The notes under the pieces: generated by a model
Seen by the model: only the letters and a program-made list of their open reading frames with translations
Database searches by the model: none
Told to the model about the DNA's origin: nothing
Origin: Rhodobacterales bacterium
GTDB taxonomy: Bacteria > Pseudomonadota > Alphaproteobacteria > Rhodobacterales > Rhodobacteraceae
Length of the DNA: 64,000 nucleotides
Assembly: GCA_021155205.1 (NCBI GenBank)
Contig: JAJNPS010000015.1
Location: 124,001 to 188,000, forward strand
Direction: 5' to 3'
Program-made: the position numbers and the translations under genes
In this document: positions 43,645 to 52,670 of the stretch, one piece after another
Layout: each line of letters starts with the position of its first letter
Position numbering within the stretch: position 1 is the stretch's first letter

Positions 43645-45327
43645 TCACTTCGCCGTCAGGACCGCCGAAATCGGCGCCAGCGCCACGGAGGCGGACCGCC
43701 CCTCCAGCGCCCAGGCCAGCAGTGCCTCGACGGTTTCGGGCCGGGTCTGGCCGATGACGACGACCCGCCCCTCCTGTGCGGCCCGGAACGCGGCACGGTC
43801 AAGGTAGCGCCGGACCGTGTCGGCATTCTCGCCGTCGCCGTCCAGGTAGCGGAACGCCGTGGCCGAGGGCAGCCCGTCGCGGCGGGCAACCTGATCGGCG
43901 GCGTTCAGGCCTGCATCCCACGTGACCAGCCCGCGCCCCTGTGCCGCCAGGATCGGTACAACCTGGGTTGCCAGCGGCCGGTTGTCCTGAAAGACCGGAA
44001 CCGGCTGGTCAAGGACGGCAACCGCCTGCGGCAGGCGTTTGCCAAGGGCGGCAAAGCTGACCTCGAGGTCGGACGCGATGGCGCCGTCGGGAATGCCGGT
44101 GGCCAGCATCAGCACCTCTTGGCCCGCTGCCCGGTAGATCGCGGCATTCGCGGGGGCGGCGGGATCCATCGGGTCCAGCGCAAAGCTGACCGGAAAGGGA
44201 AGGTTGGCCAAGGCCTTGCGGTCGAGGTCTGCTGCGCCTGCATCAATCAGGATGATGCTGAAAAGCGGCTTTTGATCGGGGTTTTCAAAGCTGCGGGCAT
44301 AGCGTTCCAGGGGCGTGCCGACCCCATCAGGCGCGACCGCGGCGGGTTCCGGCGGCGCGGGCGCGCCGATCCGGGGCAGCCGCCCGGTGACAACGCCGTC
44401 CACGCTGCCGTCAAGGCGCGGCTCGGGGGCCAGCGTCGCGGTGGTGTCGTCTGCGGGCGGAGTGTCCTCGGTCAGGATGCGCGGCTTTGGCGCGGCAGGG
44501 GTGGGCGGCGGGTCCGGTGCCGGAGGCGGCACATCCGCGCCCACCTTCGGCAGCGGCGGCTGGCCGCCCGGCGGCACCGGGACGGGTTCGGCCTCGGCGA
44601 TCACGACCGGCAAGGGGTCTGCGGCGGAGGGCGCGGGCGCGGGCGGCGGGGCGGACCCCGTCGCCACCTTGGGCGGCGCGACCGGCGCCGCTGGCGGCAC
44701 CGGCAGGTCATCCGGGGCGACGGGAGCCAGCGCCCCCGGAGCGTCAGCCGCCCGCGCGACCTCGTCCGTCAGGGGGACAGCGATCGCCTCGGGGGGCGGT
44801 GCCGGGGCCAGCGGCGTCGGGGCGGGCGCAACCTGCGGCAACGGCGCGGCGGCAGGCGGGGTGGCATCGGTGGCGGCATCGCCGTTCGCCGCGACCTCGG
44901 CAGGTGCCGGTGACGCAGGCGCCGGTTCAGCGGCGGCCTCGTCCGACGTGGCCGCGGGGCTGGCCTCGGCGGGGGCCAAGGGCGCGGCCTCCGGGACTTT
45001 GCTGCCGGTGGCGGGCGTCACCGGGGAGGGTGAAGGCGTGACCGGCAGGGATTCGGTTTTCGGAACCGGCGGGACCTCTGCCGGGGCCGCGGGAACCGGC
45101 GCGGGCGTGACCGCACCTGCCGGCGCGTCGGGCACCGGCTGGGGGGCGGCAGGCGACGGTGTGGCTGCGGGCGCGTCCGGGCCCACCGCCGGGGCATCGG
45201 GCGTCACAACCGTCTGGGATGCGGGGACCACCGGCGCCTTGGGCGGCGCGACATAGGAAACCACCGCCAAGGTCAGCGCCGACACCACGCCGCCGACCAG
45301 AATTCCAGACACAAAACTACGGATCAC
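43645..45327 (-). CDS. Divergent polysaccharide deacetylase family protein (DUF610) with Pro/Ala linker
   Basis: A 560-aa protein. Residues 1-24 (VIRSFVSGILVGGVVSALTLAVVSYVAPP) form a signal-anchor helix. Residues about 26-345 are a Pro/Ala/Val-rich low-complexity stretch that probably spans the periplasm. The C-terminal 210 residues (KPLFSIILIDAGAADLDRKAL, FALDPMDPAAP, QEVLMLATG, GLVTWDAGLN, GRVVVIGQTRPETVEALLAW) belong to the YibQ-like divergent polysaccharide deacetylase fold. The GTG at 45327 follows GGAGG by 5 nt. It runs against the trp genes on both sides (6 bp from the trpE stop). Confidence 0.8.
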   Translation of the reverse strand: MIRSFVSGILVGGVVSALTLAVVSYVAPPKAPVVPASQTVVTPDAPAVGPDAPAATPSPAAPQPVPDAPAGAVTPAPVPAAPAEVPPVPKTESLPVTPSPSPVTPATGSKVPEAAPLAPAEASPAATSDEAAAEPAPASPAPAEVAANGDAATDATPPAAAPLPQVAPAPTPLAPAPPPEAIAVPLTDEVARAADAPGALAPVAPDDLPVPPAAPVAPPKVATGSAPPPAPAPSAADPLPVVIAEAEPVPVPPGGQPPLPKVGADVPPPAPDPPPTPAAPKPRILTEDTPPADDTTATLAPEPRLDGSVDGVVTGRLPRIGAPAPPEPAAVAPDGVGTPLERYARSFENPDQKPLFSIILIDAGAADLDRKALANLPFPVSFALDPMDPAAPANAAIYRAAGQEVLMLATGIPDGAIASDLEVSFAALGKRLPQAVAVLDQPVPVFQDNRPLATQVVPILAAQGRGLVTWDAGLNAADQVARRDGLPSATAFRYLDGDGENADTVRRYLDRAAFRAAQEGRVVVIGQTRPETVEALLAWALEGRSASVALAPISAVLTAK

Positions 45328-45480
45328 CTGCTCCTCCGTCGTCCCTGTTGGTGGCAGTTTTCCCTGCCGTTTGACCCGGTGCGCAAGGGTGTTCTCCCCT
45401 TGACGCCCGCTGACTGCTCTGCCCATCTATAACCAAAGCCGCGTCCGGCTTCACCCCCTTTAAGGCGAGACAAGGCCAAG

Positions 45481-46068
45481 ATGCTGCTGTTGATCGACAA
45501 TTATGACAGCTTTACCTACAACCTGGTGCATTATCTGGGGGAATTGGGTGCAAATGTCATCGTCCGGCGCAATGACGCGCTGGATGTGCAGGCGGCCATG
45601 GCCCTGAACCCTTCGGCGATCGTGCTGTCGCCCGGCCCCTGCGACCCCGCGCAGGCCGGCATCTGCCTGCCCCTGACCCTTGCTGCCGCCGAGGCACGGC
45701 TCCCGCTGCTTGGCGTCTGTCTTGGCCACCAGACCATCGGCGAGGCGTTCGGCGGGCGCGTGGTCCGCTGCCATGAGATCGTGCATGGCAAGATGGGCAC
45801 CATCCATCATCAGTCCAGGGGCGTCTTTGCGGGTCTGCCCACCCCGTTCCAGGCCACGCGCTATCATTCCCTGATCGTCGAGGCGGCCACCCTGCCCGAC
45901 TGCCTTGAGGTGACGGCAACGCTTGCCGACGGCACCATCATGGGCTTGCGCCACCGCGACCTGCCCATCGAAGGCGTACAGTTCCACCCTGAAAGCATTG
46001 CCTCGGAACACGGGCATCAGCTGTTGCGGAACTTTCTTGATCAGGCCCGCGTGATGACCCCGGCATGA
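45481..46068 (+). CDS. trpG: Anthranilate synthase component II (glutamine amidotransferase)
   Basis: A 195-aa class-I glutaminase supplying ammonia to TrpE. LLIDNYDSFTYNLVHYL, SPGPCDPAQAG, nucleophile Cys80 in LLGVCLGHQTIGEAFGG, and the His-x-Glu pair VQFHPESI. It starts the trpG-trpD-trpC-moaC-moeA unit. A promoter-like TTGACG (45400) and TATAAC (45428) pair lies upstream with 22 nt between hexamers, which is longer than usual. Confidence 0.96.
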   Translation: MLLLIDNYDSFTYNLVHYLGELGANVIVRRNDALDVQAAMALNPSAIVLSPGPCDPAQAGICLPLTLAAAEARLPLLGVCLGHQTIGEAFGGRVVRCHEIVHGKMGTIHHQSRGVFAGLPTPFQATRYHSLIVEAATLPDCLEVTATLADGTIMGLRHRDLPIEGVQFHPESIASEHGHQLLRNFLDQARVMTPA

Positions 46069-47081
46069 GCGATGTGCTGAAGCCCCTGATCGGGATTGCC
46101 GCCACCCGGCCCCTTTCGCGTGCCGAGGCCGAGGCCGCATTCGGCGCGCTGTTCGACGGCGAAGGAACGCCCGCCCAGATGGGCGGGTTCCTGATGGCGC
46201 TGCGCACGCGGGGCGAGACGGTCGACGAATATGCCGCCGCTGCGACGGTGATGCGGGCCAAGTGCAATGCCGTCCGCGCCCCGGCAGGTGCGATGGACAT
46301 CGTCGGCACAGGCGGCGACGGCAAGGGCACGCTGAACATCTCCACCGCCACGGCGTTCGTGGTGGCGGGTACAGGGGTCGTGGTGGCCAAGCACGGCAAC
46401 CGCAACCTGTCGTCAAAATCGGGTGCGGCGGATGCGCTGACCGAGATGGGTCTGAACGTGATGGTCGGGCCGGAGGTGGTGGAGCGTTGTCTGGCCGAGG
46501 CCGGGATCGGATTCATGATGGCGCCCATGCACCATCCGGCGATCCGGCACGTGATGCCGGTCCGGGCGGAACTGGGCACGCGCACGATCTTCAACATCCT
46601 GGGGCCGCTGACCAATCCGGCGGGTGCGAAACGCCAGTTGACGGGGGCGTTTTCGCCTGCACTGATCCGCCCGATGGCCGAAACCCTGCTGGCCTTGGGG
46701 TCGGAAAAGGCATGGCTTGTACATGGCGGCGACGGCACGGACGAGGTGTCCATCGCCGCCCCCACCAAGGTCGCCGCCGTCGAAAACGGCGCAGTGCGCG
46801 AGTTCGACCTTCACCCCGAGGATGCGGGCTTGGCCGTCCATCCGTTCGAGGCGATCATGGGCGGCACGCCCGCCGAAAACGCCCATGCGTTCCGCGCGCT
46901 GCTGGACGGGGCATCGGGCGCCTATCGCGACGCCGTGTTGCTGAACGCCGCCGCCGCGCTGATGGTGGCCGACAAGGTTGCGACCCTGAAGGACGGCGTG
47001 ACGCTGGCCCGCCAGAGCATCGACAGCGGTGCGGCCAAGGCGAAACTTGCGGCCCTTGCGCGGATCACCCACAGCGCCTGA
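46065..47081 (+). CDS. trpD: Anthranilate phosphoribosyltransferase
   Basis: A 338-aa enzyme adding PRPP to anthranilate. The family's GTGGDGKGTLNISTATAFVVAG (PRPP site) is at about residues 80-101 and KHGNRNLSSKSGAADAL follows, with NILGPLTNPAGA in the second half. The start overlaps trpG by 4 bp (ATGA). Confidence 0.96.
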   Translation: MSDVLKPLIGIAATRPLSRAEAEAAFGALFDGEGTPAQMGGFLMALRTRGETVDEYAAAATVMRAKCNAVRAPAGAMDIVGTGGDGKGTLNISTATAFVVAGTGVVVAKHGNRNLSSKSGAADALTEMGLNVMVGPEVVERCLAEAGIGFMMAPMHHPAIRHVMPVRAELGTRTIFNILGPLTNPAGAKRQLTGAFSPALIRPMAETLLALGSEKAWLVHGGDGTDEVSIAAPTKVAAVENGAVREFDLHPEDAGLAVHPFEAIMGGTPAENAHAFRALLDGASGAYRDAVLLNAAAALMVADKVATLKDGVTLARQSIDSGAAKAKLAALARITHSA

Positions 47082-47129
47082 CCCAGCCCGTACTTTTCAT
47101 TTCAGGCCAAGTTGACTAGGGAGGGTCGC

Positions 47130-47942
47130 ATGAGCACCATTCTTGACCGGATCAAGGCCTACAAGCTGCAAGAGATTGCCGCGCGCAAGCGTGACCGCGC
47201 GCTGGTGTCGGTCGAGGAGGCTGCCGAGGCCGCCGAACCGCCGCGCGGCTTTGCCATGGCGCTGTCGCAGGCGGCGGCTTCGGGCTACGGCCTGATTGCC
47301 GAGATCAAGAAGGCCAGCCCCTCCAAAGGCCTGATCCGCAAGGATTTCGATCCTCCGGCGCTGGCGCGCGCCTATGCCGCCGGGGGGGCCACCTGCCTGT
47401 CGGTCCTGACCGATACGCCGTCCTTCATGGGGGCCGACAGCTTTCTGACCGCCGCCCATGCCGCAACCACCCTGCCCTGCCTGCGCAAGGATTTCCTCTA
47501 TGACACCTATCAGGTCGCCGAGGCGCGTGCGCTGAATGCCGACTGCATCCTGATCATCATGGCGTCGGTGTCGGACGCGCAGGCGGCCGAGCTTGAGGCG
47601 GCGGCGACCGCCTACGGCATGGATGTGCTGATCGAGGTGCATGACCGCGCCGAGCTTGACCGCGCGACCCTGCTGGCCTCGCCGCTGATCGGCATCAACA
47701 ACCGCAACCTGCACACCTTCGAGGTGACGCTGCAGACCACGCGCGACCTTGCGCGCTATGTCCCGGCCGACCGGATCATCGTGTCGGAAAGTGGTCTGTA
47801 CCGGCCCGAGGATCTGGCCGATCTTGCGGTCTATGGCGCGCGCTGTTTCCTGATCGGCGAAAGCCTGATGCGACAGGCGGATGTGACGACGGCAACCAGG
47901 GCCATCCTGGCCCATCCCCTGACATCCGAGGGCGGAACATGA
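47130..47942 (+). CDS. trpC: Indole-3-glycerol phosphate synthase
   Basis: A 270-aa (beta/alpha)8 enzyme forming the indole ring. Motifs: AEIKKASPSKGLIRKDFDPPALARAY, LPCLRKDFLYDTYQV, IGINNRNLHTFEV and IVSESGL. The start at 47130 has GGGAGGG upstream. trpF, trpB and trpA are not in the window. The stop overlaps the moaC start (ATGA). Confidence 0.96.
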   Translation: MSTILDRIKAYKLQEIAARKRDRALVSVEEAAEAAEPPRGFAMALSQAAASGYGLIAEIKKASPSKGLIRKDFDPPALARAYAAGGATCLSVLTDTPSFMGADSFLTAAHAATTLPCLRKDFLYDTYQVAEARALNADCILIIMASVSDAQAAELEAAATAYGMDVLIEVHDRAELDRATLLASPLIGINNRNLHTFEVTLQTTRDLARYVPADRIIVSESGLYRPEDLADLAVYGARCFLIGESLMRQADVTTATRAILAHPLTSEGGT

Positions 47943-48418
47943 AGGGCCTGACGCATTTCGACGATCAGGGTCGGGCGCATATGGTCGATGTGTCGGGCAA
48001 GCCTGCGACCGCGCGCATCGCGGTGGCCGAGGCGCAGGTGGTGATGCTGGCGGCAACGCTGGCCCATGTCACGGCGGGCACGGCGGAAAAGGGCGACGTG
48101 CTGGCGGTGGCGCGGCTGGCGGGGATCATGGCGGCCAAACGGACGTCCGACCTGATCCCGCTGTGCCATCCGCTGCCCCTGACAAAGGTTGCGCTCGACC
48201 TTGTGGCCGACCCCGCGCTGCCCGGCATCCGCATCACCGCGACCGTCGCCACCACCGGACCGACCGGGGTGGAGATGGAGGCACTGACCGCCGTGTCGGT
48301 TGCCGCCCTGACCGTCTATGACATGCTGAAAGCCGTCGAAAGGGGCATGACCATTGGTGCCATACGGCTGATCCGCAAAGAGGGCGGAAAATCAGGAACC
48401 TACGAGGCCACCCCGTGA
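47939..48418 (+). CDS. moaC: Cyclic pyranopterin monophosphate synthase
   Basis: A 159-aa enzyme that follows MoaA in molybdopterin synthesis. Family motifs: MVDVSGKPATARIAVAEAQV, AGIMAAKRTSDLIPLCHPLPL (catalytic Lys and His), TGVEMEALTAVSVAALTVYDMLKAVERGM. Overlaps with trpC (ATGA) and moeA (GTGA), so it is part of one operon with tryptophan genes. Confidence 0.96.
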   Translation: MKGLTHFDDQGRAHMVDVSGKPATARIAVAEAQVVMLAATLAHVTAGTAEKGDVLAVARLAGIMAAKRTSDLIPLCHPLPLTKVALDLVADPALPGIRITATVATTGPTGVEMEALTAVSVAALTVYDMLKAVERGMTIGAIRLIRKEGGKSGTYEATP

Positions 48419-49599
48419 TTTCGGTCGCCGAGGCGCTGGACCGCGCGCTGGCGCTGGTGGCGCCCCTGCCATCCGAGACCGTCGCCCTGCAGGATGCGGC
48501 GGGGCGTGTGCTGGCGGCACCTGTCATGGCCAGACTGCGCCAGCCGCCCTTTGCCGCATCCGCCATGGACGGCTATGCTGTCGCGGGCGATCCGATGCCG
48601 GGGACCGTGCTGGCGGTCATCGGTGCGGCGGCGGCGGGCAAGCGGTTCGACGGCGCGGTCAGTGCCGGCCAGGCAGTGCGCATCTTTACCGGCGCCCCGG
48701 TGCCGGACGGGGCCACGCGCGTCGTGCTGCAGGAGGATGTCACGGCATCGGATGGCACAATCACCCTGACACGGGGCGCGGCGGGTCCGTCCAACATCCG
48801 CGCGGCAGGCCAGGATTTCGACCTCGGCACCGCCTTTGCCCCGCGCGTCCTTCGGCCCGCCGACCTCGCCCTGCTTGCGGCGATGAACCATGCCCGCCTG
48901 CCGGTCACGCGCAGGCCCGTGGTAGCGATCATGGCCACGGGAGACGAGCTGGTGATGCCGGGGGCCGATCCCGGTCCGGACCAGATCATCTCGTCGAACG
49001 GTTTTGCGCTGAAGGCGATGGTCGAGGCTGCGGGCGGCGCGGTGCGCCTCATGCCCATCGCCGCCGATACCGAGGCCAGCCTGCGCACCGTCTTTGGCCT
49101 GACCACGGGTGCCGACCTGATCGTCACCATCGGCGGGGCCTCGGTCGGCGATCACGACCTTGTGGGCCGCGTCGCGGAAAGCCTGGGGATGACGCGCGCA
49201 TTCTGGAAAATCGCGATGCGCCCCGGCAAGCCCCTGATGGCGGGGCGGCTGGGATCGGGGACGCCCTTGCTGGGTCTGCCGGGCAACCCTGTCTCGGCCA
49301 TCGTCTGCGGGCATCTGTTCCTTTTGCCGATGATCCGGCGGATGCTGGGAATGGCCGAGGTTTCGCCCGCGACATACAAGGCGCGGCTGGCCGCCGATCT
49401 GGCCGGCGGCGGACCCCGCGCCCATTACCTGCGCGCCCGCCTGTCCCGCACCCCGGACGGCAGCGCCAGCATCGCGCCGATGGCGGACCAGGATTCCGCA
49501 CTGCTGTCGGTGCTGACCGCCGCCGATGCCCTGCTGATCCAGCCCGCCGATGCCCCCCCGATGCCCGCGGGAACGCTGGTGGACTATCTGCCGATCTAG
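48415..49599 (+). CDS. moeA: Molybdopterin molybdenumtransferase MoeA
   Basis: A 394-aa enzyme that inserts molybdate into adenylylated molybdopterin. PFAASAMDGYAV, GPSNIRAAGQDF, IMATGDELVMPG, SSNGFALKAMV, GGASVGDHDLV and GLPGNPVSA are standard MoeA blocks. Starts with GTG overlapping the moaC stop (GTGA). Confidence 0.94.
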   Translation: MISVAEALDRALALVAPLPSETVALQDAAGRVLAAPVMARLRQPPFAASAMDGYAVAGDPMPGTVLAVIGAAAAGKRFDGAVSAGQAVRIFTGAPVPDGATRVVLQEDVTASDGTITLTRGAAGPSNIRAAGQDFDLGTAFAPRVLRPADLALLAAMNHARLPVTRRPVVAIMATGDELVMPGADPGPDQIISSNGFALKAMVEAAGGAVRLMPIAADTEASLRTVFGLTTGADLIVTIGGASVGDHDLVGRVAESLGMTRAFWKIAMRPGKPLMAGRLGSGTPLLGLPGNPVSAIVCGHLFLLPMIRRMLGMAEVSPATYKARLAADLAGGGPRAHYLRARLSRTPDGSASIAPMADQDSALLSVLTAADALLIQPADAPPMPAGTLVDYLPI

Positions 49600-49664
49600 G
49601 GCCGGTCTGCGCCGCATGGCGCATTCTGGTCAGGCTGATTCGCAAGGGTCTTGACACAAACCGG

Positions 49665-49679
49665 GAACGCAGGCAGAAC
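49665..49679. promoter_or_regulatory. SOS box (GAAC-N7-GAAC) of lexA
   Basis: GAACGCAGGCAGAAC is an exact match to the alphaproteobacterial LexA site, GTTC/GAAC with 7-nt spacing in direct repeat. A TTGACA -35 candidate is at 49651-49656, so the box lies in the core promoter 32 nt before the lexA start. This indicates autorepression. Confidence 0.8.
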
Positions 49680-49711
49680 ATTAATCCAACGACAAGCAGG
49701 CGGGGTGGGCG

Positions 49712-50422
49712 ATGCTGACGCGCAAACAGTTGGAACTTCTGGACTTCATCCGCACGCGGATGGATGTCGATGGTGTCCCCCCGTCGTTCGATGAAATGAA
49801 AGAGGCGCTGGATCTGCGGTCGAAATCCGGCATCCACCGCCTGATCACGGCGCTGGAGGAACGCGGCTTCATCCGCCGCCTCGCCCACCGCGCGCGTGCC
49901 CTGGAAATCATCAAGCTGCCCGAGGCGATGGAACGCCCCGGATTTTCGCCGAAAGCCCCAAGTTTCACCCCGCAAGTCATCGACGGCGACCGCGTGGCCC
50001 CGCCGCCCCGTGCCGCCCTCCCGGTGGAGGCGCTGCATGCGCTGGAACTGCCCGTGATGGGCCGCATCGCCGCCGGTGTCCCGATCGAGGCGATCTCCGA
50101 AGTGTCGCACCACGTCTCGGTCCCGGGCTCCATGCTGTCGGGGCGCGGCCAGCACTATGCGCTGGAAGTCAAGGGCGACAGCATGATCGAGGCCGGGATC
50201 AACGATGGCGACATCGTCGTGATCCGCGAACAGTCGACGGCGGAAAACGGCGACATCGTGGTTGCCATCGTCGAGGACAACGAGGCGACGCTGAAACGCT
50301 TTCGCCGCCGTGGCGGCATGATCGCGCTGGAGGCCGCGAACCCGGCCTATGAGACGCGCGTCTATCCTGACCACCTGATCAAGGTGCAGGGCCGTCTGGT
50401 CGGACTGATCCGGAACTACTAG
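49712..50422 (+). CDS. lexA: SOS repressor LexA
   Basis: A 236-aa repressor with N-terminal winged-helix (LTRKQLELLDFIRTRMDVDGVPPSFDEM, residues 2-65) and C-terminal S24 autoprotease domain: cleavage site Ala121-Gly122 (RIAAGVP), catalytic Ser157 (KGDSM) and Lys195 (ATLKRF). A 30-residue insert between the domains is as in other alphaproteobacteria. It has its own SOS box promoter after moeA. Confidence 0.96.
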   Translation: MLTRKQLELLDFIRTRMDVDGVPPSFDEMKEALDLRSKSGIHRLITALEERGFIRRLAHRARALEIIKLPEAMERPGFSPKAPSFTPQVIDGDRVAPPPRAALPVEALHALELPVMGRIAAGVPIEAISEVSHHVSVPGSMLSGRGQHYALEVKGDSMIEAGINDGDIVVIREQSTAENGDIVVAIVEDNEATLKRFRRRGGMIALEAANPAYETRVYPDHLIKVQGRLVGLIRNY

Positions 50423-50454
50423 ATGCGCAATCGCGCCGCGGGCCTTGACTGGCG

Positions 50455-52593
50455 TCAGCGGCTGGCGGTGCCTTGAGCGGCCACGGCGACATTGTTCGCC
50501 CTGTCCGCCGCCAGCAGTGGTGGCAAAAGGCCCGGCGGCATCTGCGGTCCGGTCCAGAGCCTGCCGGCCGCTTTCGCGGCAATGATGCGCAAGTCATCAC
50601 CTTCGCGCTGGATCGCGACCGATCCCGTTTGTCGCAAGACCTTCAGGTCCAGCAAAAGACAGCTCTCGGGCCGCGCCAGGGCCACCATGTTCAGGATGAC
50701 GATGTCGGCGCCGGCACAGGCCTGATCGACCATCGCAAGACCGGCCTTGCCGCGCAGGGCAACGCCCCTCACCTCCCCCACCACAAAGCGGCGCGCGGCA
50801 ACCGGCCCGTCGAACCCGGATCTTGCCGCTGCGGTTTCCTGGTCGGCCAGATCACCATCATCCTCAAGCCAGGTTCGCGCCATGAACCCACCGCCGCGCG
50901 CAACAGACAAGGCGCGCCCATCGGGTCCGTAAAGCCCGACGACGGACCCATCCGACGCCACCAGAAGCGACGGGCGCTCGGTGCCGGACCAAAGACCCAG
51001 CGCCACAATAATCGGCACCGCCCCCGCCAGCCGCAATCGCCCCCGCCACAGGATCAGGATCAGCCCGCCAAAGGCGATCAGCGGCAGCGACGATGGCGCC
51101 GGTGCGGGGATCGCCGTCACCGACCCCTCCATCGCGGAAATCCAATGGGCCACGAACAGGATCCAGCGCGCGCCCTGCTCCATCACCCACAGCGGCAGCG
51201 CGGCCAACCCAAAGGGTGCCAAAAGCGCCGCCATGACCCCCGCGGGCATCACCACCGCGCCCATCACCGGCACCGTCAGGATGTTGGCCAAAAGGCCGTA
51301 ATCGGCGAAACGGTTGAAATGGGCGGCGGCAAAAGGAGCCGTGGCAACCCCCCCGATCACCGAGGACAGCACCAGCGTAAAGACATGGATCGCCCAGCGC
51401 GGCATTCTTTGCCGCATCACCTCACGGTCCAGAGCGGCAAATCCCGCGATCAGCGCAAGGGTCGCGGCAAAGGACATCTGGAACCCGGCCTCGACCAGGC
51501 TTTCGGGTTTGGTCAGCAGGATCAGGATCGCCGAAATCGCGGCGGTACGCAGCGTTATGGCGCGCCGGTCCAGAAGCACCGCCACCAGGGCCACCGCGAT
51601 CATGATGAAGGCGCGTTCGGTCGCGACATTGGCCCCCGACAGCACCAGATAGAAATACGCCACCCCCAGCGACAGCGCCGCCGCGACCTTTTTCGCCGGG
51701 ACCCGCAAGGCCAGCGGCGGGACAAGCGCGATCCCCCACCGCAAGAGGAGGAACACGAACCCCACGATGAACACCATGTTCATGCCCGAAATCGCCAGCA
51801 GGTGTGCCAAGCTGGAATCCCGCAAGGCCCGCACGGCATCCTGCGACAGGCCCGACTGGTCGCCGGTCAGCACGCCCGACGAGAACGCCCCTGCATCGCC
51901 CGGCACCGCCGTCATGATCCCTTGCGACAGCCGCGTGCGCAGCCGGTCGATCCATTGTGCGCCGTCTGCGGGCGGCGCGATCATCAGGACCGGATTGCGC
52001 GTATAGCCGACCCCGCCGAGCTGATCGAAATAGGCCATACGGCGAAAATTGAACCCGCCGGGTTCCACCGCCCCCTCCGGCGCGGCGAGAAGCCCGGTCA
52101 GGATCAGGCGTTGTCCGGGGACCGGCGGCGTTGCCGGCACCGCCCCCCCTTGCAGAGAAATGCGCACCTTCAGGGGCGTGCGTGCAGGTGCCACATCCGA
52201 CAGCACGACCTGATCCAGCGTCAGGCGCAGGGCATCGGACTGCGATCGGTCCACCTCGACCAGCCGGCCCTCGATCGGGCCGTAATAGCGGAACTCCAGC
52301 ATCGGGGAGCGGACGTCATGCGCGCGCCAGCCCGCGGCGACCAGTCCGACGGCCAGCGCACACGCCGCCGCCGCGACCGGGCGCCAGCCGTCGGGTCCCC
52401 GCAAGGCGGCCGCTCCGGTTGCCGCCGCAAGACCGCCCGCGATCAGGTAAAAGGGCAGCTGCGGCTCCCACGACAGGGCGAACCAGACGGCGATGCCGAC
52501 CCCGAGGAAGACCGCGAGCCAGGGGAACAGATGCCCCTGCATGTCGGCAAGAACCTGACCCGGCCAACGCCCTGCGGCCCGAATGCCCGCCAC
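50455..52593 (-). CDS. comEC: ComEC/Rec2 competence-related membrane channel protein
   Basis: A 712-aa polytopic membrane protein. The N-terminal DUF4131-type domain (residues about 60-210) is followed by the Competence core (SSLAHLLAISGMNMVFIVGFVFLLLRW, then LVLSGANVATERAFIMIAVALVAVLLDRRAI). The final 170 residues are a periplasmic part; the C-terminal metallo-beta-lactamase-like segment is reduced and its HxHxDH motif is missing, as commonly in alphaproteobacteria. It converges with lexA and diverges from gltX. Starts with GTG at 52593. Predicted role: pulling transforming DNA into the cytoplasm. Confidence 0.88.
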   Translation of the reverse strand: MAGIRAAGRWPGQVLADMQGHLFPWLAVFLGVGIAVWFALSWEPQLPFYLIAGGLAAATGAAALRGPDGWRPVAAAACALAVGLVAAGWRAHDVRSPMLEFRYYGPIEGRLVEVDRSQSDALRLTLDQVVLSDVAPARTPLKVRISLQGGAVPATPPVPGQRLILTGLLAAPEGAVEPGGFNFRRMAYFDQLGGVGYTRNPVLMIAPPADGAQWIDRLRTRLSQGIMTAVPGDAGAFSSGVLTGDQSGLSQDAVRALRDSSLAHLLAISGMNMVFIVGFVFLLLRWGIALVPPLALRVPAKKVAAALSLGVAYFYLVLSGANVATERAFIMIAVALVAVLLDRRAITLRTAAISAILILLTKPESLVEAGFQMSFAATLALIAGFAALDREVMRQRMPRWAIHVFTLVLSSVIGGVATAPFAAAHFNRFADYGLLANILTVPVMGAVVMPAGVMAALLAPFGLAALPLWVMEQGARWILFVAHWISAMEGSVTAIPAPAPSSLPLIAFGGLILILWRGRLRLAGAVPIIVALGLWSGTERPSLLVASDGSVVGLYGPDGRALSVARGGGFMARTWLEDDGDLADQETAAARSGFDGPVAARRFVVGEVRGVALRGKAGLAMVDQACAGADIVILNMVALARPESCLLLDLKVLRQTGSVAIQREGDDLRIIAAKAAGRLWTGPQMPPGLLPPLLAADRANNVAVAAQGTASR

Positions 52594-52670
52594 CTTGTTT
52601 CCCGTCCTGCACTTGCCTATGACGGGGCCAAGCTAACTTTATCATGGTTTCCGAAAGGTTAATGCCGCCG

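Noticed and set aside
50473..52662. A 729-codon plus-strand open frame
   Set aside because: It is the antisense of comEC, rich in Arg, His and Gln with no domain.
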